Shown here one piece after another: positions 58,288 through 64,000 of a DNA stretch of 64,000 nt. The stretch spans positions 1 to 64,000 of the forward strand of contig CAZXFW010000013.1 of the NCBI GenBank assembly GCA_964640175.1, read 5' to 3'. The stretch is from JACKDX01 sp964640175 (GTDB lineage: Bacteria > Myxococcota_A > Polyangia > Polyangiales > GCA-016699535). Every line of letters starts with the position of its first letter. The stretch's first letter is position 1. The translations under genes were made by a program, and so were the position numbers. Under the pieces are notes generated by a model. The model ran no database searches. It saw only the letters and a program-made list of their open reading frames with translations, and was not told where the DNA came from.

Positions 58288-59537
58288 CTCTTGGTTTTAG
58301 GAGCAGTGCGGGGGCGACGATCAAAGCTAGGCACGTTAAGTTGTTCACCACCTCGAAGCGCAGATTGATGCGCTATGATGCCTGGCACTGTTATTGCGAG
58401 CGCTTCGTAGACATCGATCTCGGGTTCACGTTCTTCCACCAGCGCACGAATGAACTCGTGGACAATAAATGGGTGGGAGTTGCCATGAGGTGAAGTTACA
58501 TGCAGGTCTTCGGGAAGCATGTTTGTTTTCCAATACTCTGGGAATTGGATCGGTGTGGCATTGGACATCCGGGGCTGTTGTAGAGGGCCATGCCGTCCGG
58601 CATTTTCCATAAGAAGGCTGGCTTTATCGCCGAACCACTGTGCGCGTTCGCCATCGGCAGCCACTAGCCAGAAAACATTGCACCGTAGTGCATGGCCTTT
58701 GTCGGTGGCCATCAATGCCGTTTCATTCCAATAAGGGTTTTTATAGGCGTTTTGAGTCAATACTGGATGCGATGTTCCCCAGCCTAAAGCAGAAACCTTT
58801 TGGATACGCTCTTTTGTCACTCCTACCAAATAGGCCGTTGCATGAGTGCTGTACACCAGAGGAGGAAAGCCATAACGCCATGACGGGCTACCATCTTTAT
58901 TCCAAAAGCGTGTGGTTTTGTCAGTGAGTAACGTCTTTAGATTGCCACGATCGTGATAATATTCAGCTTCGGTATAGAAAAGCTCGCCTAAGTCACCTTG
59001 GCTAAAAAGGCGTCGAGCCAGTATACACCCCGCACGGTAATAACTCGTTTCTGCCATCATATAACGTAATTTGCTTTGTTCTTTAGCAGCTTTGAGTTCA
59101 GCGGCTTCTTCGATCGTCACACATGCAGGTACGGCGCTTAGTACGTGTAGCTCTCTTTTAAAGCACATGCGTACATGTTTAACGTGACTTGTGGCTTCGG
59201 AGAACAACGCCACTGCATCGATGTTTTTCTCCTGTTTCAGCAGAACCTCAAGTGAAGGGTAAACAGACGCTTTAGGATGTTTTTTTGAGAGCCGGTTCCG
59301 ACGAACTTCGTCCAAATCTGTCACGGCTGTCACTTGGCAGTTGGGGTGGAGTTCAAACGGAAATTCCAGTCCAAAGTTGCCTCCTACTATCGCTAGGCGA
59401 ATCTTTTTGGACGAGGCACTACAGGCGGTGCCTGTCGCCAAATTTAATGAGCTAGCAGCAGCTAACACCGTGGCTGAGCCCGAGAATCCGAGGAATTCGC
59501 GGCGAGAAACGTCATAGCATTTAGGGTAGGAGGACAT
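58284..59537 (-). CDS. Tat-exported Gfo/Idh/MocA-family oxidoreductase
   Basis: A 417-residue protein with a twin-arginine signal (SRREFLGFSGSATVLAAASS), so it should be exported folded with cofactor. The dinucleotide-binding N-terminus is IRLAIVGGNFGLEFPFELH, then CQVTAVTDLDEVRRNRL and KNIDAVALFSEATSHVKHV (the family's EKP motif is not present as such). The C-terminal alpha/beta domain is recognised by LGELFYTEAEYYHDRG and RYGFPPLVYSTHATAY. Secreted Gfo/Idh/MocA proteins act on sugars or glycans in the periplasm. It overlaps the accessory lipoprotein gene by four bases at its end. Confidence 0.87.
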   Translation of the reverse strand: MSSYPKCYDVSRREFLGFSGSATVLAAASSLNLATGTACSASSKKIRLAIVGGNFGLEFPFELHPNCQVTAVTDLDEVRRNRLSKKHPKASVYPSLEVLLKQEKNIDAVALFSEATSHVKHVRMCFKRELHVLSAVPACVTIEEAAELKAAKEQSKLRYMMAETSYYRAGCILARRLFSQGDLGELFYTEAEYYHDRGNLKTLLTDKTTRFWNKDGSPSWRYGFPPLVYSTHATAYLVGVTKERIQKVSALGWGTSHPVLTQNAYKNPYWNETALMATDKGHALRCNVFWLVAADGERAQWFGDKASLLMENAGRHGPLQQPRMSNATPIQFPEYWKTNMLPEDLHVTSPHGNSHPFIVHEFIRALVEEREPEIDVYEALAITVPGIIAHQSALRGGEQLNVPSFDRRPRTAPKTKS

Positions 59538-59593
59538 GAGATAGTGTAGGCAGAAACAAGCATGACATTGATGACTACTTTATGTCCAACTCA

Positions 59594-59599
59594 TATAAT
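59594..59599 (+). promoter_or_regulatory. -10 box of the HDO-methyltransferase-ATP-grasp cassette
   Basis: A perfect TATAAT lies 19 bases before the ATG at 59618. Transcription from about 59606 would leave a leader of only about 12 bases with no clear Shine-Dalgarno sequence, so translation may be close to leaderless. No good -35 box is seen at standard spacing. Confidence 0.4.
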
Positions 59600-59617
59600 T
59601 AATCTTAGAATACCTCT

Positions 59618-60385
59618 ATGACACGATATGCTTCCTGGCAGTTATTATCCAAAGGTTCGGCCGAAGAATTTGTCGATGCGCTCAGACGTGAAGCGTTGGA
59701 GCATCCCGCTGTGCATCACCCGTATCTAAGGCGGCTTGCCGCTGGAGATTTTCCGAATTTACCCTGGGCGATTCGGGATTATGCGTATCAATATTCTTTC
59801 TATGGTCAAGATTTCCCCAATTATCTCGAAGGCGTCATTGGAGGACTGGAAAATTTGCATCATCGTGAAATGATTCGAGAGAATTTAGAGGAAGAAAAAG
59901 GTGATCCCCATAGCGACGATCCCGACCGGATGCCACATACGCGCTTGTTTCAGATATTTAGACGGGCCGCAGGGGTAACACCCGAGTTTGAGGCACAATC
60001 GCATCCTTGCACAACAGTATTGGTCTGGAGAGATTTGTTTTTACAAAAATGTCAGTCAAGACAGCCTGGAGTGGCGCTTGGCGGTATTGGCATGGGAACT
60101 GAACTGGTAGTTCCTACGATATATAGCTATATTCAAAGAGGAATTCGCGAGCATACGAGCATCAATGATCGTGATAGTTATTTTTTTGAATTGCATGCGC
60201 GGTGTGATGATAAGCACGCACATGTCTTGATGGATATTACCAAAGAGCTTGCCGCAGATCGACGTGATACGCGTGAAGCAATTCGTTTTGGAGTTAATTC
60301 CGCTTTGAACTTAAGATGTGCAGTATGGGACGTGATGATGGCACGTGCTATTGACGTCGATCGTGACGAAAAAGTTGAGCCTTAG
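59618..60385 (+). CDS. CADD-like haem-oxygenase-fold di-iron enzyme
   Basis: A 255-residue helical HDO-superfamily protein. The metal ligands can be placed by the CADD pattern: Glu91 and His98 in LEEEKGDPH (i, i+7), Glu162 in GMGTELVVPT, and His193, Asp197 and His200 in ELHARCDDKH (H-x3-D-x2-H). In CADD these are Glu81, His88, Glu142, His174, Asp178 and His181. FYGQDFPNYLEGVIGGLENL, seen as FYGQDFPNYLEG, is the usual helix-1 region with several Tyr. Members oxidise or cleave small substrates with O2. It is coupled to the next genes (three bases before the methyltransferase ATG). Substrate unknown. Confidence 0.85.
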   Translation: MTRYASWQLLSKGSAEEFVDALRREALEHPAVHHPYLRRLAAGDFPNLPWAIRDYAYQYSFYGQDFPNYLEGVIGGLENLHHREMIRENLEEEKGDPHSDDPDRMPHTRLFQIFRRAAGVTPEFEAQSHPCTTVLVWRDLFLQKCQSRQPGVALGGIGMGTELVVPTIYSYIQRGIREHTSINDRDSYFFELHARCDDKHAHVLMDITKELAADRRDTREAIRFGVNSALNLRCAVWDVMMARAIDVDRDEKVEP

Positions 60386-60388
60386 TAT

Positions 60389-61138
60389 ATGGAACCACGT
60401 GCTTTGTACGATGCGGATGCAGCGCGTTGGAAACGATCTGAGCCCAATAGCCTTTCCGATTTTACAGGACGTCCAGTGGTATTTGACATGTGTGGAGACG
60501 TCACAGGGCTTGCTGTTTTAGATGTGGGTGCGGGAGAGGGCTACTGTTCACGTGAGATGAAGCGTCGGGGTGCACGACGGGTCCTAGGGATCGAGCTTTC
60601 TGAGCAGATGGTTAAGCTGGCCAAGGCACAAGAAGCTGAATTTGGCCATGGCATCGAGTATCAACAAGGCGATGCGCGAAACCTTTCCATGGATGAGGCG
60701 TCGTTTGATTTGGTCCTGGCGGTATTTGTGTTTAACTATATGAACTCCAAGGACATGGAGCTGGCGCTTAAAGGTATGTATCGCGCTTTGCGTCCTGGTG
60801 GGTCTTTAGTGTTTGCAGTGCCCCATCCCAGTTTTGCTTTTATCCATAAGGGCAAAGAACCTCCTTTTTATTTTGACGTTGAGGAGCGTGGATATTTTTC
60901 GGGAAGAGATTCAATGAATCAGGGTGAAATCCACTGTCGAGATGGTCGCGCGTTGAGAGTGCAGATGGTGCATAAGCCACTTGAGGACTATTTTCGTGCG
61001 CTGGCTCAAGCGGGATTTAGTTCGATGCCAGAAGTACGCGAAATGAGGGTACTTCCTGAACATATGCAGCTTGCCCCTGAGTTTTTTAGTCCGGTGAAAG
61101 ACATTCCTTTACACATGGGCATCCGAATCAGACGTTGA
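60389..61138 (+). CDS. class I SAM-dependent methyltransferase
   Basis: A 249-residue cytosolic methyltransferase. Motif I is VLDVGAGEGYCSREM (residues 44-58), motif II includes GIELS, then YQQGDARNLSMDEASFDLVL, seen as QQGDARNLSMDE and FDLVLAVFVFNYM, and motif post-III ALRPGGSLVFAVPHP. The N-terminus YDADAARWKRSEPN is typical of small-molecule methyltransferases. It lies between the HDO gene (three-base gap) and the ATP-grasp gene, whose ATG directly follows its TGA. The substrate is unknown and may be a product of the HDO enzyme. Confidence 0.93.
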   Translation: MEPRALYDADAARWKRSEPNSLSDFTGRPVVFDMCGDVTGLAVLDVGAGEGYCSREMKRRGARRVLGIELSEQMVKLAKAQEAEFGHGIEYQQGDARNLSMDEASFDLVLAVFVFNYMNSKDMELALKGMYRALRPGGSLVFAVPHPSFAFIHKGKEPPFYFDVEERGYFSGRDSMNQGEIHCRDGRALRVQMVHKPLEDYFRALAQAGFSSMPEVREMRVLPEHMQLAPEFFSPVKDIPLHMGIRIRR

Positions 61139-62422
61139 ATGCCATCATTTCCTCCATGTGTTGTATTGCGTAGCAATGACGTCTTGTTTACGGGAATACT
61201 TCGAAGTCTGAATGCCGCAGGGGCTAGCAGCGTGCCAGTGGTATTTAGCTGGCCTGGCGCAGGTCCATGGTATTCGGAGCACTCTCGATGGTTTCGTCAG
61301 CCTGTGACGATTGCCAACCCACATCAATTCCCTGAGCAGGCAGTCCATGACATGGTTATGTTAGGGCAACAATTGACAGCACGCTGGGGTGAACGGTTGA
61401 TGGTCATTCCAAGCAGCGATACAAATCTCATGTTTATGCTCGATCACTATGAGCATTTTGCTCCTTATTTTCGCATGATGGGTGATAGGCAGTTCAACGC
61501 GCCACGTTTGGATGTGGTGGATAAAGCCAAATGTACAGAGCTTTTGGCAAAGGGCGGTGTGGGTGTGCCTTATACATGGCCCGTGCGGAGCATTTCGGAT
61601 GTTGAGCATGCGCTGGAACACATGCGATTTCCATGCGTCTATAAGCCTATTACCAAAGACTATGGGCAAACATTCTATCGTCTTCATCAGGGAAAAAAGG
61701 CGATCCAATGTCACAACGCCATGGCACTCCGAGAGGCATTGGGTACTGAGCTTGCGCAGGGCTTTGAACTGCTGGTGCAAGAAAAAGTGGAGTTTGGGAG
61801 CGCTTGTGATGAAATCCCCCTTTATCTCTATGCTGATAGAGATGGCCGGATTCGAATGGCATCCGTTGCGATCAAGGAGCACATCGATCCGCCACCTTAC
61901 GGAACAGCTACAGTGCTTCGTCTAAGTTGGATGCCCGAGCTTCTTATGCATGCCCAGGCTGTCGTCAATGCATTGGGATGGCGCGGGATTCTGATGATCG
62001 AGTTCATTCGAGATCAACGAGACGACCAGTGGAAGGTAATTGAAATCAATACGCGCCCGTGGCTCTTCATAGACTTCTTTCGGCGTGCAGGCCTGGGTTA
62101 TTTGACCATGTTGGTAGAAGATATGCGGGATCAGACGGCAGCCTGGCCGTCGTTAAAAGTCCCTTTGCCCTTTTCACATTCAAATGCGCCGGTGCATGTG
62201 GATTTATCGTATGCGTGCCAAAAAGCCTTTAGCGAAGCATCTCCCACCCTAGGAGGCTTGAAGCAGTGGCTTGGGCAGATACAAGGGCGCCTTAGCACGC
62301 CGTTCCTTGATCCTGATGATAAGGAACCTGCCCGTATGCAAACTGCGGATCTAGCAAGGCAATGGAATCTTTCGACAGACGAGTTGTGGCATGAGGTCGA
62401 GGAGAGGTTCGCGGGTTATTAA
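61139..62422 (+). CDS. ATP-grasp domain carboxylate ligase-like protein
   Basis: A 427-residue protein. The N-terminus VVLRSNDVLFTGILRSLNAAG is the usual alpha/beta domain opening of ATP-grasp proteins. The central part contains DKAKCTELLAKGGVGVPYTW and MRFPCVYKPITKDYG (Lys for ATP binding). The ATP-grasp C-terminus has MIEFIRDQRDDQWKVIEINTRPW, seen as KVIEINTRPW, whose Glu and Asn bind Mg-ATP. The last 70 residues are a helical extension. Such enzymes join a carboxylate to an amine or thiol. The ATG follows the methyltransferase TGA directly, so the cassette is one unit. Substrates are unknown. Confidence 0.88.
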   Translation: MPSFPPCVVLRSNDVLFTGILRSLNAAGASSVPVVFSWPGAGPWYSEHSRWFRQPVTIANPHQFPEQAVHDMVMLGQQLTARWGERLMVIPSSDTNLMFMLDHYEHFAPYFRMMGDRQFNAPRLDVVDKAKCTELLAKGGVGVPYTWPVRSISDVEHALEHMRFPCVYKPITKDYGQTFYRLHQGKKAIQCHNAMALREALGTELAQGFELLVQEKVEFGSACDEIPLYLYADRDGRIRMASVAIKEHIDPPPYGTATVLRLSWMPELLMHAQAVVNALGWRGILMIEFIRDQRDDQWKVIEINTRPWLFIDFFRRAGLGYLTMLVEDMRDQTAAWPSLKVPLPFSHSNAPVHVDLSYACQKAFSEASPTLGGLKQWLGQIQGRLSTPFLDPDDKEPARMQTADLARQWNLSTDELWHEVEERFAGY

Positions 62423-62514
62423 GGAGCGTGATTTGAATTGTGGTAACTTAACTGGCGCAATGTGCTTTCGAACGACAAGTGTGCGTGGGCAGATAGACTC
62501 GATAGGATCGCGAA

Positions 62515-63426
62515 ATGGCCAAGATTAAGGGAATATTATTGGCAGGTGGACGTGGCACACGCCTTTACCCCATGACTTCGGTGCTGAGTAAACAGCTTCA
62601 GCCCATTTATAATAAACCCATGGTATATTACTCGCTGACGACGTTGATCGTGGCGGGGATTCGTGAGGTGTTGATTATATCGACGCCTGAGGATCTGCCA
62701 CATTTTCGAAAACTGTTTGGCGATGGTCGTACGTGGGGCCTTTGTCTCGAGTATGCAGAGCAGTCTGTCCCGAAAGGTATCGCCGAAGCATTGGTCATCG
62801 GCAGAGATTTTATCGGAGATGACTCTGTGATGCTCATGTTAGGCGATAACCTCATCTATGGCCGTTTGGATTTTTTGCGTAAAGCTGTGGAAAGTAACGG
62901 CACCGAGGCCACCGTGTTTGGCTATCCGGTGCGTAACCCCACTGCGTATGGCGTGGTGGAGTTTGATGTGGATGGTCGAGTGCTTAGCTTGGAAGAAAAG
63001 CCCAAGATGCCTCGCTCCAACTGGGCAGTCCCTGGCATGTATATTTATGGCCCGGGTGTCTCCGAGCGCGTGCGGATGCTAGTGCCTTCCAGTCGGGGTG
63101 AGCTTGAAATCACCGATCTCAACCTACAGTATCTAAAGGAAGGACGGCTTCGAGCCATTAAAATGGGTCGCGGGCTTGCATGGTTTGACACGGGTACACC
63201 GAACAGCTTGCTGGATGCAGCCAACTTTGTGCATGCGCTTGAAACGCGGCAAGGTTTGGTGGTGGGCTCGCCTGAAGAAGCCGCATTTCGTTCCGGTTTT
63301 TGTACGTTGGAAGGGTTCGTAGAAGGAATTGCAACTCTGCCAGACTCTCCGTACCGGGATTACTTACAAAGCATAGTGGATGATTTGCAGCGCTTCCCCA
63401 GCGAATATCCAAGAGCGCTTCGCTAG
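62515..63426 (+). CDS. rmlA: glucose-1-phosphate thymidylyltransferase
   Basis: A 303-residue RmlA (RfbA) that makes dTDP-glucose from dTTP and glucose 1-phosphate, the first step of dTDP-sugar synthesis. The N-terminal nucleotide motif is GILLAGGRGTRLYPMT, then SKQLQPIYNKPMVYY. LMLGDNLIYG and VEFDVDGRVLSLEEKPKMP are conserved, as are AVPGMYIY, RGELEITDLN and GLAWFDTGTPNSLLDAA, seen as AWFDTGTPNSLLDA. The length and C-terminal part match the standard family. It is convergent with the WecE-like aminotransferase gene, with 23 bases between the stops. Confidence 0.95.
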   Translation: MAKIKGILLAGGRGTRLYPMTSVLSKQLQPIYNKPMVYYSLTTLIVAGIREVLIISTPEDLPHFRKLFGDGRTWGLCLEYAEQSVPKGIAEALVIGRDFIGDDSVMLMLGDNLIYGRLDFLRKAVESNGTEATVFGYPVRNPTAYGVVEFDVDGRVLSLEEKPKMPRSNWAVPGMYIYGPGVSERVRMLVPSSRGELEITDLNLQYLKEGRLRAIKMGRGLAWFDTGTPNSLLDAANFVHALETRQGLVVGSPEEAAFRSGFCTLEGFVEGIATLPDSPYRDYLQSIVDDLQRFPSEYPRALR

Positions 63427-63449
63427 CTTCGTTTAGGACATTCAGTAGT

Positions 63450-64000
63450 TCATGCGTAGAGGACATTGCAGAGTGTCTGAGCGATCTGAGTGGCTTCGGA
63501 AACGCTGATCTTTGCATGTAAGGGAAGGCGCAACAACGAAGGGGCAATTCGTTCGGTGACAGCAAGAGTGCTATGATTTTGCGCGATGGAAGAAAGATGA
63601 AGAGGCTCGTAGTGCGAAGTGCACTGAATTCCATGCTGCTTCATCTGTGTAAGGACATCGTGACGATTCACGCTGCTCGGCAAACACAGTGCAAANNNNN
63701 NNNNNNNNNNNNNNNNNNNNNNNNNNNNNNNNNNNNNNNNNNNNNNNNNNNNNNNNNNNNNNNNNNNNNNNNNNNNNNNNNNNNNNNNNNNNNNNGTGCG
63801 ATTGGTGCCTTTTTCACGGAGGACCAGTGCTCTTTCTAAGAAACTGGTGTCGTTAAGAATAAGCGCACCGGCAATGCCTGCGCCAATGTTTTTGCTGACA
63901 TGAAAACTAACCGCTGAAAGTGGCGCGAACGTCCCCAAAGTCTGCCCATGGAACGTACCAAAAAGTCCTTGGGCGTTGTCTTCAATCAATTTCAAGTTAT
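63450..64000 (-). CDS. WecE/RffA-like sugar aminotransferase (partial, gapped)
   Basis: A PLP-dependent DegT/DnrJ/EryC1/StrS aminotransferase running off the right edge and interrupted by an assembly gap. Visible parts are KLIEDNAQGLFGTFHGQTLGT with the EDxAQ motif, SFHVSKNIGAGIAGALILND (the PLP Lys in the S-F-H-x-x-K-N form, typical of WecE), LREKGTNR before the gap, and after it QHGIQCTSHYEPLH and LLRLPLHAKIS. WecE makes dTDP-4-amino-4,6-dideoxygalactose from the 4-keto sugar. RmlA next door supplies the dTDP-glucose. Start and true gap length are unknown. Confidence 0.85.
   Translation of the reverse strand, partial: NLKLIEDNAQGLFGTFHGQTLGTFAPLSAVSFHVSKNIGAGIAGALILNDTSFLERALVLREKGTNRXXXXXXXXXXXXXXXXXXXXXXXXXXXXXXXXXXFALCLPSSVNRHDVLTQMKQHGIQCTSHYEPLHLSSIAQNHSTLAVTERIAPSLLRLPLHAKISVSEATQIAQTLCNVLYA
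63696..63795. other. assembly gap (100 N) inside the aminotransferase gene
   Basis: Exactly 100 undetermined bases, a placeholder. In the WecE family about 80 residues separate REKGTNR from the C-terminal segment seen here, so the real gap is probably close to 250 bases. Confidence 0.95.

Noticed and set aside
61361..61882. A 173-residue minus-strand frame opposite the ATP-grasp gene
   Set aside because: It has no motif, and the plus frame is a clear ATP-grasp protein joined to its neighbours.
1..64000. Insertion sequences, prophage or integrase genes
   Set aside because: No transposase, integrase or phage structural gene was recognised on either strand.

Overview
The window looks like a draft contig from a member of the Myxococcota (former Deltaproteobacteria) with a moderate GC content near 50%. 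The evidence is a MYXO-CTERM-like C-terminus on a DUF4215/Gly-rich surface protein, an OmpA protein with thrombospondin type 3 repeats, many lipoproteins, several FHA proteins, a Tad-type pilus locus, and -24/-12 (sigma-54) promoter candidates. Two runs of exactly 100 N (27018-27117 and 63696-63795) are assembly gaps, each inside a gene. I see no rRNA, CRISPR array, prophage or insertion sequence. No gene-free stretch exceeds 300 bases; the longest is 48206-48460.

Left part (1-17 kb): a truncated DUF2203 gene, pdxH, a cold-shock gene, a large UPF0182 membrane protein, panD and tRNA-Leu(UAA). A minus-strand run follows (VWA lipoprotein, PDZ lipoprotein, KdsC-like phosphatase, anmK, PfkB kinase). 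A palindrome-bearing control region then leads into plus-strand envelope genes (FHA/TPR membrane protein, OmpA/TSP3 protein, DUF1232, SRPBCC), a GH15 glucoamylase/trehalase and a haem-oxygenase-like di-iron protein (HDO).

Middle (17-48 kb): an exported di-haem peroxidase, phosphoesterase and cytochrome c set; an exported protein with a methyltransferase-like domain; a trypsin-like lipoprotein behind a sigma-54-like promoter; the MYXO-CTERM protein; a 5'-nucleotidase; an outer-membrane barrel protein; and housekeeping membrane genes. A tight five-gene minus-strand operon encodes a rhomboid-like protein, a lipoprotein, a PQQ-type propeller, RNase R and thymidine phosphorylase. A small lipoprotein gene nearby has a Fur-family-like 7-1-7 box upstream. 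A sugar module follows: Na+/solute symporter, an exported GT-B glycosyltransferase-like protein and a GH13_18 phosphorylase whose acid/base Glu appears replaced by Gln.

Right part (48-64 kb): a Tad/Flp pilus operon of eleven genes (flp, cpaB, cpaC, an FHA-CpaF fusion, tadB, tadC, an FHA-like membrane protein, a TadD-like lipoprotein, a second CpaF, and two accessory envelope proteins). After a Tat-exported Gfo/Idh/MocA protein on the other strand comes a tightly coupled cassette of a CADD-like HDO enzyme, a SAM methyltransferase and an ATP-grasp ligase. Then come rmlA and a gapped WecE-like aminotransferase for dTDP-sugar synthesis. The Tad locus, the exported transferase-like proteins and the secreted protease would fit a predatory or contact-dependent lifestyle, but that is inference. 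The HDO/methyltransferase/ATP-grasp cassette is the best candidate for an undescribed small-molecule pathway.
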